Shown piece after piece: positions 12,217 to 22,466 of a stretch of DNA of 64,000 bases. The notes under the pieces were generated by a model. The model was given only the letters and a program-made list of their open reading frames with translations. It was not told the origin of the DNA and did no database searches. Numbering within the stretch: position 1 is the stretch's first letter; every line of letters begins with the position of its first letter. The stretch comes from Pelagibacteraceae bacterium AG-345-O09 (lineage in GTDB: Bacteria; Pseudomonadota; Alphaproteobacteria; Pelagibacterales; Pelagibacteraceae). Made by a program: the position numbers and the translations under genes. The stretch is taken from the NCBI GenBank assembly GCA_003281725.1, contig QCBC01000002.1, forward strand, positions 62,001-126,000, in the 5' to 3' direction.

Positions 12217-13188
12217 ATGAAATCAATAAAAATAGAAAAATTTGGTGGACCTGAAGTTCTTAAAATTCAAGATATAGAGGTTGGAAAACCTGGTCCAAAA
12301 GAAGTTTTAATAAGAAATAATTCTATTGGATTAAACTTTATTGATATCTATCATCGAACTGGACTTTACCCTATTCCACTTCCTAGTGGTATTGGTCTTG
12401 AGGCTTGTGGACAAATTGAAGAAGTTGGTTCAGGAGTAAGTTTATTTAAAGTTGGTGATAGGGTCACACATGCATCAATGCCTATTGGTGCCTACTCAGA
12501 AAAACAAATTATGCCTGAAGAAAAATTAGTTTCTGTACCTGATGGTATTTCAGATGAAGTAGCATCATGCATTACTTTAAAAGGAATTACTGCAGAATAC
12601 TTATTGCACAGAGCCTATCCTTTAAAAAAAGGTGATAAAGTTTTATACCATGCAGCAGCGGGTGCTTTAGGTCAAATTTTATGTCCATGGGCTAATGCTT
12701 TAGGTGCTAAAGTTATTGGAACTGTTGGATCAAAAGCAAAAGAGGAAGTTGCAAAAAAAAATGGTTGTCATTATGTAATTAATTATTCAGAAAAAGATTT
12801 TGTTGAAGAAATCGAAAAAATTGTTGGAAAAAATGGTATTGATGTTGTCTACGACGGTGTTGGCATTAAAACGTTCAAAGGTTCAATCGAGACGTTAAAG
12901 ATAAGAGGAATGATGGTAGCTTTTGGAAATGCTTCTGGTTATGTAGATACATTAGATATAAAAAAAGATATCAACGCTAAAGGTTTATTTTTTACTCGTC
13001 CGTCTATTGCGCATTACACTGTGAAAAGAGAAGAGCTTGTCGAGTCAGCAAAAAAAGTTTTTGATGCTATTTTATCTGAAAAATTTAATGTTGAAATTTC
13101 AAGAAAATATTCTCTTAAAGATGCTGCACAAGCTCATAAAGATCTAGAGGCCAGATTATTGACTGGACCTGCTGTAATAATTCCTTAA
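12217..13188 (+). CDS. Quinone oxidoreductase (zinc-free MDR family)
   Basis: NFIDIYHRTGLYPIPLPSGIGLEACGQIEEVG, AAAGALGQILCPWANALGAKVIGTVGS. Confidence 0.94.
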   Translation: MKSIKIEKFGGPEVLKIQDIEVGKPGPKEVLIRNNSIGLNFIDIYHRTGLYPIPLPSGIGLEACGQIEEVGSGVSLFKVGDRVTHASMPIGAYSEKQIMPEEKLVSVPDGISDEVASCITLKGITAEYLLHRAYPLKKGDKVLYHAAAGALGQILCPWANALGAKVIGTVGSKAKEEVAKKNGCHYVINYSEKDFVEEIEKIVGKNGIDVVYDGVGIKTFKGSIETLKIRGMMVAFGNASGYVDTLDIKKDINAKGLFFTRPSIAHYTVKREELVESAKKVFDAILSEKFNVEISRKYSLKDAAQAHKDLEARLLTGPAVIIP

Positions 13189-13589
13189 TCAAGATTAACA
13201 TCCATATCTGACATATGTAGCTTAAGAGCATTTGTAGAAATATGGATTTCTCGAATAAAAAAAATTATTGAAATAATCATGGACAAACAACAAGAGCCAA
13301 AAATTACTCTTGCCATAAAAATTTCAGCTAAGTAGAGAGCAAATACTGTAAGCATATTAAATAAAAAGCCAAAAGCTGCAAATAAGATTGTCCATCTTAA
13401 AAGAGTGATTCTTGTACTTAAATTGATAAATTGTTTTTTCCATTCTGCTGGAATATGTTTTTCATAAACATGTTCATCGTGAAGCTGCCTAATTAAGATA
13501 CTTAGCGAGTGAAATCGATTACTATAAACGCCCATCAATAAAGGAATGGCTGGAAACATTAACGCAGTAACTGTGTAATCTATATTCAT
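13185..13589 (-). CDS. DUF2721-like membrane protein
   Basis: TVTALMFPAIPLLMGVYSNRF plus predicted TM helices; start chosen at MNIDYTV. Confidence 0.7.
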   Translation of the reverse strand: MNIDYTVTALMFPAIPLLMGVYSNRFHSLSILIRQLHDEHVYEKHIPAEWKKQFINLSTRITLLRWTILFAAFGFLFNMLTVFALYLAEIFMARVIFGSCCLSMIISIIFFIREIHISTNALKLHMSDMDVNLD

Positions 13590-13640
13590 ACGAATCAATT
13601 TGATTATCAATCCTGCCTTTGTTATTTACAAGTAAAATTT

Positions 13641-14507
13641 ATGAACCAATTAAACTTATTTGTTGAGCTCACAAGGCTTAAAAAGCCAATAGGTTACATG
13701 TTGCTTTTTTGGCCATGTGCGTGGGGTTTAACCCTAGTTTATAATTTTTCTGAAAGTTTAGATAAATATTTTCTTTATTTAATTCTTTTTTTTCTAGGAG
13801 CTGTCTTAATGAGATCTGCGGGGTGTATAATTAATGACATTTTAGATAGAAAATTTGATAAAAAAGTTTCTAGAACAAAAGATAGACCTATTACATCAGG
13901 AAAAATTTCTATTTATTTAGGAATTTTTTATGCCATCACTTTATGTTTTTTTGCTTTTATAATTTTAATAAATTTTAATTATTTTACAATTATAATGGCA
14001 TTAGGTTCAATGCCTTTAGCTTTTACCTATCCGTTAATGAAAAGATATACTTATTGGCCACAATTATTCTTAGGTATCACATTTAATTATGGATTAATAT
14101 TAGGCTGGACATCAATTTCTGGTCAACTAGATATGATACCAATAATTTTTTATTTTGGAGCCATATTTTGGACACTAGGTTACGACACTATCTATGGGTA
14201 CCAAGATATAAAAGATGATGAAATTATAGGGTTAAAATCAACTTCAATCAAATTCAAAGGAACTGCAAAATTATTTTTAATTATATGCTACTTAATATTA
14301 ATTTTTTCACTTCTCATTGGAGGATATCTGATGGATTTTAATTTATTTTATTTCATATTCTTAATCATCCCAATTGTTCAATTATTTCTATATCAAATAA
14401 AGATCTTTAATTCCAAAGATCCTGATGTCTGTTTAAAAATTTTTAAAAGTAATAATTATTTTGGGTTTATAATTTTTATTAATATTATTATTGGTAAAAT
14501 ACTATGA
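13641..14507 (+). CDS. ubiA: 4-hydroxybenzoate octaprenyltransferase
   Basis: NDILDRKFDKKVSRTKDRPITSG and YDTIYGYQDIKDDEIIGLKST. Confidence 0.95.
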   Translation: MNQLNLFVELTRLKKPIGYMLLFWPCAWGLTLVYNFSESLDKYFLYLILFFLGAVLMRSAGCIINDILDRKFDKKVSRTKDRPITSGKISIYLGIFYAITLCFFAFIILINFNYFTIIMALGSMPLAFTYPLMKRYTYWPQLFLGITFNYGLILGWTSISGQLDMIPIIFYFGAIFWTLGYDTIYGYQDIKDDEIIGLKSTSIKFKGTAKLFLIICYLILIFSLLIGGYLMDFNLFYFIFLIIPIVQLFLYQIKIFNSKDPDVCLKIFKSNNYFGFIIFINIIIGKIL

Positions 14508-16243
14508 TGGATAAAAAAATTACTCTTAAAAGACTTTATAAGGAATATACTAAAAAATATATTAAAAAAATTTTTATTGCAGTTCTCTTTTCTATATTGG
14601 TTGCTGCTAGCACATCTTCTATTGCTTGGCTTTTAGATCCAGCTATTGATAAAATATTCATCCAAAAAGATCAAACTTTGTTGATGATAATTCCATTATT
14701 AATTATTATTGCTTTTACTACTAAGGGAGTTTCTCTTTATCTTGCAAAAATTACAATGATTAATGTTGGTGAAGAAATAAAAAAAAAACTTCAATTTGAT
14801 ATGTTAAACACATTAATTGGAGCTGATACTCAAGCAATTGATGAAAAACATTCAGGTAAATTTATCTCTAATCTTACATACGATGTAATACATATTACAA
14901 ACTTGCTTAGTAATGGAATACTAAACCTTTTTAAAGATAGTTTAACTTTAATTGGATTGCTTACAGTAATGTTTCTCCAAAACTGGAAACTTTCTTTAAT
15001 TGCAATAATTCTAATACCAGTGGCCAGCGCCGCAGCAAGAACTTTAGGTAAAAGAATGGGAAAAGTAACAACGGAGGCTCAAGAAAAATCAAGTTTTTTA
15101 ACAAAGTTTTTAGTTGAATTATTTAAAAATCACAAATTAACTAAAATTTTTCAAAAAGAAAAATATGAATCAAACAGAGCGAATAATTATTTAAACCAGC
15201 TAAAAGAAAAAAATAAAAAAATTGGACACGTTATAGTAAGGATTTCTCCTTTGATGGAAATATTGACGGGAATCATGATAGCGATTTTAATATTTTATTC
15301 TGGAAAGCTTATTGCTAGTGATGAGCTAAGTGTTAATAATTTTTTTTCGTTTCTTGCTGCAATGATGTTGGCCTATCAACCAGTAAGATCGCTATCCACA
15401 TTAAATGTAATTCTTAATCAAGGACTATCAGCAGCATCAAGAATTTTATCTGTAGTAGATACTGAAAAACGTATAAAAAATATCGAACATGCCAAAGAAA
15501 TTAATATTAAGGAAGCTGAGATAAATTTTAAAAATATAATTTTTAGCTATAATAAATCAGATGGGGAAGTTTTAAAGAGTATTAATTTAAATTTTGAAGG
15601 AGGAAAAATGACTTCTTTAGTAGGTCATAGTGGATCTGGTAAGTCAACTATTCTGAATTTAATACCAAGATTTTATGATACTGCAAAAGGAGATATTACA
15701 ATTGATAGTCAATCAATATATAATTGTACAATTGAGTCTTTGAGAAAAAATATTTCCTTAGTTAGCCAAGAAACAACTTTATTTGACGATACTATTAAAA
15801 ATAACATTAGATATGCAAACTTAGATGCCACTGATGACGAAATCTACGAGGCTGCTAAATTATCTCACTCTGATGAATTCATTAATAAACTTCCAAATAA
15901 ATATGAAACTTTAATTGGTGAAAATGGGGTAAGACTGTCTGGTGGAGAAAAACAAAGAATCTCTATTGCTAGAGCAATGCTTAAAAAAAGTTCAATTATT
16001 CTATTGGATGAGGCTACTTCATCTTTGGACTCTGATACTGAAACAAAGATTCAAGATGCTCTTAAAATTTTAACGAATAATAAAACTACAATTGTAATTG
16101 CTCATAGACTTTCAACTATTCTCAACTCAAGCAATATTTACGTAATTGACTCAGGAAAAATTATAGATAACGGCAAACATAATGAATTATTATCTAAATC
16201 TAAAATTTATAAAAATTTTTATGACAAACAAATTCAAAGGTAA
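14504..16243 (+). CDS. MsbA-like lipid exporter, ABC transporter TM-NBD fusion
   Basis: Walker A GHSGSGKST, signature LSGGEKQRISIARAML, Walker B IILLDEATSSLD; adjacent to waaA/lpxK. Confidence 0.93.
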   Translation: MMDKKITLKRLYKEYTKKYIKKIFIAVLFSILVAASTSSIAWLLDPAIDKIFIQKDQTLLMIIPLLIIIAFTTKGVSLYLAKITMINVGEEIKKKLQFDMLNTLIGADTQAIDEKHSGKFISNLTYDVIHITNLLSNGILNLFKDSLTLIGLLTVMFLQNWKLSLIAIILIPVASAAARTLGKRMGKVTTEAQEKSSFLTKFLVELFKNHKLTKIFQKEKYESNRANNYLNQLKEKNKKIGHVIVRISPLMEILTGIMIAILIFYSGKLIASDELSVNNFFSFLAAMMLAYQPVRSLSTLNVILNQGLSAASRILSVVDTEKRIKNIEHAKEINIKEAEINFKNIIFSYNKSDGEVLKSINLNFEGGKMTSLVGHSGSGKSTILNLIPRFYDTAKGDITIDSQSIYNCTIESLRKNISLVSQETTLFDDTIKNNIRYANLDATDDEIYEAAKLSHSDEFINKLPNKYETLIGENGVRLSGGEKQRISIARAMLKKSSIILLDEATSSLDSDTETKIQDALKILTNNKTTIVIAHRLSTILNSSNIYVIDSGKIIDNGKHNELLSKSKIYKNFYDKQIQR

Positions 16244-17490
16244 TGATATTTTTTATTTATCAATTATTTATTTCTATAATCTTATTATTTTCACCAATTA
16301 TTGTAATTTTTAGAATACTTAAAAAAAAGGAAGATAAATTAAGAGTAAAAGAAAAATTTTGTTTTCCATCAAAAATACGAAATAAGGGAAAACTTATTTG
16401 GTTTCATGGTTCAAGTGTGGGTGAGATAGTTAGTGCAATACCTTTAATTAGAAAATATGAAAAAAATAGAAATATTGAAAAAATTTTAGTTACATCAAGT
16501 ACATTAAGTTCATCTAAAATATTAAAAAATATAAATTTTAAAAAAATGACTCATCAATTTTATCCGATAGATCACTTTTTTTTTTCTGATAAATTTTTGA
16601 ATTATTGGCAGCCAAGCGTTGCAATCTTTCTAGAGTCTGAAATTTGGCCATGTATGTTTAGATCGATAAAAAAAAATAAAATTCCACTTATTTTATTAAA
16701 CGCAAGAATTACACAAAAAACTTTTAATCATTGGTGCAAAATTAAAAGTTTTTCAAACTCAATATTTAATCTTATTGACATAGCCTATCCACAAAATTAT
16801 GAAACTGAAAATTTTTTAAAAAGACTTGATGTAAAAAAAATTAAGACTATTGGTAATCTAAAATTTGTAGAAAATAATCAATACAAATATAACAAAGTTG
16901 ATAAATATTTATTTTCACAATTTAAAAATTATGAAACGTTTATTGCTGCAAGCACTCATGACAAAGAAGAATTATTCGCAGCAAAAGTTCATAAGATTTT
17001 AAAAAAGAAGAAAAAAAACTTAATTACAATTATAATTCCAAGACATGTAAATAGAGTAAATCAAATAATTAATGAAATAAAATTATTAAATCTTAAAGTC
17101 ATAACTCACAGTTCAAGAAATAAAAAACTAAAGGATATAGATATTTATATTGTTGATACTTTTGGCGAGTCTAAAAAATTTTATAAAATATCAACTTCGG
17201 TGTTTTTAGGTGGAACTATAGTTAATAAAGGTGGACAAAACCCTTTGGAGCCTGCACGTTTTGGTGCAAAAATACTTCATGGACCAAATGTAGATAACTT
17301 CAGGGAAGTTTATAAATATTTAGATAATTTAAAAATATCTAAAAAAGTAAAAACCCCTTTAGAATGTTCCAATTTAATAGTTTTTAAAAAAAATATGAAA
17401 AATGTGAGAAAAATGAAATATCTTGGACAAAAAATTCTTAAAAAAACTTTAAATGAGCTTGATAAAACAATAAGTAATGAAATTAAATAA
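16243..17490 (+). CDS. waaA: 3-deoxy-D-manno-octulosonic acid transferase
   Basis: WFHGSSVGEIVSAIPLI, FLESEIWPCM, GGTIVNKGGQNPLEPA. Confidence 0.94.
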   Translation: MIFFIYQLFISIILLFSPIIVIFRILKKKEDKLRVKEKFCFPSKIRNKGKLIWFHGSSVGEIVSAIPLIRKYEKNRNIEKILVTSSTLSSSKILKNINFKKMTHQFYPIDHFFFSDKFLNYWQPSVAIFLESEIWPCMFRSIKKNKIPLILLNARITQKTFNHWCKIKSFSNSIFNLIDIAYPQNYETENFLKRLDVKKIKTIGNLKFVENNQYKYNKVDKYLFSQFKNYETFIAASTHDKEELFAAKVHKILKKKKKNLITIIIPRHVNRVNQIINEIKLLNLKVITHSSRNKKLKDIDIYIVDTFGESKKFYKISTSVFLGGTIVNKGGQNPLEPARFGAKILHGPNVDNFREVYKYLDNLKISKKVKTPLECSNLIVFKKNMKNVRKMKYLGQKILKKTLNELDKTISNEIK

Positions 17491-18421
17491 ACCCAAATTT
17501 TGGGATTATAAAAAACCAAATATTATATCTTATATATTTTGGCCTATTTCACTTATAATACAAATTATTCACTTTTTAAAATCCATCATCCAGCATAAAA
17601 AAGAATATTCATCAATCAAAACAATTTGCATTGGTAATATTTACTTGGGAGGAACTGGTAAAACTTCACTTAGTCTTAAAATTAAAAAAATTTTAGAAGA
17701 AAAAAAAATTAAAACATGTTTTATTAAAAAATATTACCCAAATCAAACTGACGAGCAAAAAATTTTAGAGGAAAATGGCAAGCTTTTTACAGCCAGTAAT
17801 AGACAAATTGCAATAAATGAAGCTATAAAACAAAATTATCAAATAGCGATTTTTGATGATGGTCTGCAGGATTTTTCCATAAATTATGATTTAAGTTTTG
17901 TTTGTTTTAATAACATCAACTGGGTTGGAAATGGATTTACTATTCCAGCTGGCCCCCTTAGAGAAAATCTTTATAATTTAAAAAAATATAAAAATTTATT
18001 TTTAAATGGAAATAATGAAAATTTAGAAAATATTAAAGAATATATCTTAAAAATTAATCCAACTATAAATATTTATGAAGGAAGATATGTAGCATTAAAT
18101 ATTAATGAATTTGATAAAAAAGATAAATATTTAGCTTTTTCAGGAATAGGTAATCATAAAACGTTTATATCAATGCTTAAAACTAACAAATTTGATATTT
18201 TTAAAGAATTAGAATTTCCTGATCATTATACTTATTCTAATGATGACATAGAAAAAATTATTTCATTTTCAAAAAAAAATAATTGTAAGATAATTACAAC
18301 AGAAAAGGATTATAATAGACTAGGTCAAAATTTAGATAATGATATAAAATTTATTAAGTCTGAATTAAAAATAGTTAATGAAAAAGATTTCTTGGATAAT
18401 TTATTAAAACTTTATGAATAA
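17477..18421 (+). CDS. lpxK: Tetraacyldisaccharide 4'-kinase
   Basis: IGNIYLGGTGKTSL, FDDGLQDFSI, PAGPLRE, ITTEKDYNRL. Confidence 0.94.
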   Translation: MKLNKPKFWDYKKPNIISYIFWPISLIIQIIHFLKSIIQHKKEYSSIKTICIGNIYLGGTGKTSLSLKIKKILEEKKIKTCFIKKYYPNQTDEQKILEENGKLFTASNRQIAINEAIKQNYQIAIFDDGLQDFSINYDLSFVCFNNINWVGNGFTIPAGPLRENLYNLKKYKNLFLNGNNENLENIKEYILKINPTINIYEGRYVALNINEFDKKDKYLAFSGIGNHKTFISMLKTNKFDIFKELEFPDHYTYSNDDIEKIISFSKKNNCKIITTEKDYNRLGQNLDNDIKFIKSELKIVNEKDFLDNLLKLYE

Positions 18422-19274
18422 AATAAAATATTTTTTTCAGTTTTTGATTGTAATTTTTGTGTTTTTTATTTTTAGACTTGTAGGTGTAAAAATTTCTTCA
18501 TTTATTGGGGGCAAAATATTTCAGTTTATTGGACCTTTCTTTAGATCTAAAAAAATAATACATCTTAATATCAAAAGAGCATTTCCAAATTTAGAGCAAA
18601 AAGAAATAAATAAAATCACTTCTAATATGTGGAACAATTATGGCAGGGTATTTGCAGAGTATGTGTTCATAAAAAAATTTAGAAATAATCAATTAAATAA
18701 TAATATAATTATTGAAGGTAAAGAAATTCTTAATGATCTTAAAGAAAAGAATATAAAAGCAATTTTTATTTCAGGGCACTTTAGTAATTTTGAATTAATG
18801 GCGATGCAAATAGAAAAAATTGGAATTAAAATTGCAACAATTTATAGACCATTGAATAATATTTTTTTAAATTTTATTATGGAAAATATTAGAACAAAAC
18901 ATATTTGTAAAAAACAAATTAAAAAAGGAATTGGAGGATTAAAGGATTTATTAAAGCTTAATAACGAAGGTTACTCCACAGCTCTTATGATTGACCAAAG
19001 GGTATCACAAGGTTCAAAGTTAGATTTTTTTAATGAAAAAGCCTTTACTACTACAATTCCTGCCCAGCTGATAAAAAAATTTAACTTACCTGTTGTACCA
19101 ATTTTTATTGAACGATTCGATGGAATAAAGTTTAAAATGAAAGTGAAGAAGCCAATATATTTTCCAGATAATAACTCTATAGATGAAATTACTGTTAGGT
19201 TAAATAAGATACTTGAAAGGATGATATTAGATAGTCCAAATTATTGGATTTGGTCCCATAATAGATGGAAATAA
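18414..19274 (+). CDS. Lysophospholipid/lauroyl acyltransferase (LpxL/HtrB family)
   Basis: SGHFSNFELMA HX4E-type motif, IYRPLNN, DQRVSQG, YWIWSHNRWK. Confidence 0.92.
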   Translation: MNKIKYFFQFLIVIFVFFIFRLVGVKISSFIGGKIFQFIGPFFRSKKIIHLNIKRAFPNLEQKEINKITSNMWNNYGRVFAEYVFIKKFRNNQLNNNIIIEGKEILNDLKEKNIKAIFISGHFSNFELMAMQIEKIGIKIATIYRPLNNIFLNFIMENIRTKHICKKQIKKGIGGLKDLLKLNNEGYSTALMIDQRVSQGSKLDFFNEKAFTTTIPAQLIKKFNLPVVPIFIERFDGIKFKMKVKKPIYFPDNNSIDEITVRLNKILERMILDSPNYWIWSHNRWK

Positions 19275-19275
19275 T

Positions 19276-19473
19276 TTAATTTTTTTCTAATTCCTCTTTT
19301 TTTTTTGCTGCCTCAACATATGAATAGTAAGGTTCCTGGAGATCTACATTCCAATAATTTAAATTTTCAAGACTTATCTTTTTACTTGAGACAGCACATA
19401 TCACATAATCACCTTGCTCAATAATTTTAAAATTATTAGGTAAATATTTTATTTTTGCTAATTTTTTAGTCAT
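19276..19473 (-). CDS. DUF2093-like small protein
   Basis: AKIKYLPNNFKIIEQGDYVICAVSSKKISLENLNYWNVDLQEPY; located next to the lpxK region. Confidence 0.8.
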   Translation of the reverse strand: MTKKLAKIKYLPNNFKIIEQGDYVICAVSSKKISLENLNYWNVDLQEPYYSYVEAAKKKEELEKN

Positions 19474-19494
19474 TTATAGTTTATATATTTATAC

Positions 19495-20760
19495 ATGAAA
19501 GTTGGGATTATAGGAAGTGGTGGAAGAGAGCACGCTATTTGTCATTCTTTAAATAAATCAAAAAAAGTTAATAAAATATATTGCTTTCCTGGAAATGCAG
19601 GTACCTCATTGATTGCTGAAAATATAGACTTAGAATTAGATAATTTTAAAAAGTTAAAAGATTTTATTATAGAGAAAAAGATTAATCTTGTTATTGTTGG
19701 GCCAGAGCAACCATTGGTAGATGGTATAACAGACTATTTAGAGAAATTTAAGATAAAAGTTTTTGGTCCTAATAAAATAGTTTCACAATTAGAAGGTTCT
19801 AAAATTTTTACAAAAAATATTTGTAAAAAATATAATATACCTACTGCTAATTTTGGAGTGTTTAAAAATCAGACTGACTCAAATAAATTTTTAGACAAAT
19901 CAAAATTCCCTCTTGTGATAAAAGCAGATAATTTAGCTTCTGGTAAGGGTGTTTATATATGTGAAAATAAAGAACAATCATACGAAGCAATAAAAGAAAT
20001 ATTTAATGGTAAATTTGGTGAAGCAAAAAATGTTCTTATTGAAGAATTTTTGAAAGGTGAAGAAATGAGTTTTTTTATAATAAGTGATGGTACAACTTAT
20101 CAGAATTTTGGAACAGCTCAAGATCATAAGAGAGTCATGGAGGGAGATAAAGGAAAGAATACTGGTGGCATGGGTGCATATTCCCCATCAAGATTGATTA
20201 ATAAAGAGTTAGAAAAAAAAATTTTAGCTAAAATTATAAATCCAACTTTAAAAGCTATTAAAGATCTTGGAACAGTCTATAAAGGTTTTTTATATGCTGG
20301 ACTTATGATAGTAAATAATGAGCCCTTTTTAATTGAATATAACGTTCGAATGGGAGATCCAGAGTGTCAAACTTTACTTCCAAAACTGGATACTGACTTA
20401 TTTGATATTTTAAATTCATGTTGTGATAATGAATTAAGTAAAATTGAAATTAGATGGAATAATAAAAAAAGCTTATGTATTGTAATGTGTTCAAAAGGTT
20501 ATCCAGATACCTACAAAAAAAACATTGAAATTAAAAATATAGATTTTATAGATCTTCAGCCAAATGATTATTTATTTCATGCAGGTACTGTATTAAAAAA
20601 TAATTCAGTTTTATCAAATGGAGGTAGAGTAATTAATTTTGTCTCACAATCTGATAATTTTTCAGATGCTAGAAATAATATTTACAGGCTAATAAATAAT
20701 CTAAATTGGCCAGGTGGATTTTATAGAAAAGATATTGGATACAAAGTTATTGATGAATGA
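19495..20760 (+). CDS. purD: Phosphoribosylamine-glycine ligase
   Basis: GSGGREHAI, VGPEQPLVDGI, VIKADNLASGKGV, NTGGMGAYSPS. Confidence 0.98.
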   Translation: MKVGIIGSGGREHAICHSLNKSKKVNKIYCFPGNAGTSLIAENIDLELDNFKKLKDFIIEKKINLVIVGPEQPLVDGITDYLEKFKIKVFGPNKIVSQLEGSKIFTKNICKKYNIPTANFGVFKNQTDSNKFLDKSKFPLVIKADNLASGKGVYICENKEQSYEAIKEIFNGKFGEAKNVLIEEFLKGEEMSFFIISDGTTYQNFGTAQDHKRVMEGDKGKNTGGMGAYSPSRLINKELEKKILAKIINPTLKAIKDLGTVYKGFLYAGLMIVNNEPFLIEYNVRMGDPECQTLLPKLDTDLFDILNSCCDNELSKIEIRWNNKKSLCIVMCSKGYPDTYKKNIEIKNIDFIDLQPNDYLFHAGTVLKNNSVLSNGGRVINFVSQSDNFSDARNNIYRLINNLNWPGGFYRKDIGYKVIDE

Positions 20761-21320
20761 GAATTATAGGTGGAAATTTTAAGGGTAAAAAAATTTTAGA
20801 CCCACAAGATAAGAAAACGAGACCTTTGAAAGATTTAACTAAAGAGTCAATTTTTAACGTATTAATTCATTCAAATAAATTTTCGATAAATATTGAAAAG
20901 TCAATAATTTTGGACTTATTTTCTGGTGTTGGATCTTTTGGTCTAGAGTGTTTATCTAGGGGTGCTAAATATGTGACTTTTGTAGAAAATTATAGTGGTG
21001 TTTTGCCAATATTAAAAAAAAATTTATCAAATCTTGAAACAAACGAAAATTACCAAGTTATAGATGAAAATATATTAAAAAAAATTGATCTTAAAAAAAT
21101 AATAAATAAATGTGATATTATTTTTATAGATCCTCCATACAGAGAAAAAAAATTACCCATCATTATTGATCAAATTTCTAAAGATAAAATTCTGAGTAAT
21201 GACGGAATTATTATAATACATAGGCATAAAAAAGAAGAAGATAAGTTTACAAAAAAATTAAAAATTGTGGTTGAAAAAAAATATGGAATATCTAAAATTT
21301 TATTTTGTAAGTTAGACTAA
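20757..21320 (+). CDS. rsmD: 16S rRNA (guanine966-N2)-methyltransferase
   Basis: MRIIGGNFKGKKI, RPLKDLTKESIFNVL, LDLFSGVGSFGLE, FIDPPYR. Confidence 0.95.
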   Translation: MRIIGGNFKGKKILDPQDKKTRPLKDLTKESIFNVLIHSNKFSINIEKSIILDLFSGVGSFGLECLSRGAKYVTFVENYSGVLPILKKNLSNLETNENYQVIDENILKKIDLKKIINKCDIIFIDPPYREKKLPIIIDQISKDKILSNDGIIIIHRHKKEEDKFTKKLKIVVEKKYGISKILFCKLD

Positions 21321-22466
21321 AATACTTCTAGTTTCTTTTTTTATTGTCTCCACAGCTGGCTGATCATAAGGATTAATTTTTAGAGCTTTGCTTAATAAAA
21401 TTGTTTCTAATATAAAAAAACAAAACAATTCTCCCAAGGTTTTTTCATCTCTTTTTTTTATTTCAAAACTTCTAAAAGGTATATTTTTTTTTTTAAAAAT
21501 ATTTTCAGTAGCTTTTTTCTGAGCAAAAGCAATATTACTTATACTTTTATTTTTTATAAAATTATATGGACTTAAAATATCCTTATTAATTATTTTCGTA
21601 GAATTTTTTTCATCAACATAGAAGAAAGTAAAAAAATTTTTTTTAAAACCATCTAAATAAAGTTGCATTACACTATGATTATCCTTTGGCATACTTGATA
21701 CAATTGGTAACAACCCCTTATTTTTTTTACCCAAGCTTTCAGCAATTAATTGCTGATACCAATTAAATAAATTTTCTGATTGTTTATCATAATTAATAAT
21801 TACCGAATTAAATTTTTCTTTTTTAATGAAATAAAGAGTGGAGCTAACATTAGAAATTAAAGCATTTAAATATCTTCTATTTTTTATAAGATTGTTAAAT
21901 TGTCTAAATTTTTTTGAGTCAAGGCCCATTAACTCTGCAGGTAACATTCCTACTTCTGATAAAACAGAATACCTACCACCAATATAATTATTGTGATGAA
22001 TAATATCTGCTTTTAGCTTTTGACCCAATAAATAAAGGTAATTTTTTTTATTTTCAGTTATAAATATATTTTTGTCTTTTTTTTTTACAAGAATATTTGA
22101 ATTAACTATTGTTTCAATTGTATTGCCAGATTTTGAAACAATCAAATTTAAAATTTTTTTATTATTTTCTTTTTTTAATCTAGGATTCAAATTATTGATA
22201 AAAAAAAGATTCTTTTTTATTTTATATTTTAAAAAATCATAAATTGCTTCAGTGCCTAATGAGGAACCACCCATTCCTATCACTCTAATATTCTTAAAAC
22301 TTTTATATTTTTTAAGTTCCTTTTTTTTAAAAAAATCTTGATAATTTCTTTTTAAAGATTGAGCTATAGAATTATTTTCTGCTATAAATTTTTCTAATTT
22401 TTTCTTAATTTTAAGTGATTTTTTTTGTATTTTAAAATTTTTAAAAAAAATTCCAGATGTTATCAT
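21312..22466 (-). CDS. pgi: Glucose-6-phosphate isomerase, short form (384 aa)
   Basis: VIGMGGSSLGTEAIYDFL, IVSKSGNTIETI, GGRYSVLSEVGMLPAEL. Confidence 0.88.
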   Translation of the reverse strand: MITSGIFFKNFKIQKKSLKIKKKLEKFIAENNSIAQSLKRNYQDFFKKKELKKYKSFKNIRVIGMGGSSLGTEAIYDFLKYKIKKNLFFINNLNPRLKKENNKKILNLIVSKSGNTIETIVNSNILVKKKDKNIFITENKKNYLYLLGQKLKADIIHHNNYIGGRYSVLSEVGMLPAELMGLDSKKFRQFNNLIKNRRYLNALISNVSSTLYFIKKEKFNSVIINYDKQSENLFNWYQQLIAESLGKKNKGLLPIVSSMPKDNHSVMQLYLDGFKKNFFTFFYVDEKNSTKIINKDILSPYNFIKNKSISNIAFAQKKATENIFKKKNIPFRSFEIKKRDEKTLGELFCFFILETILLSKALKINPYDQPAVETIKKETRSILV

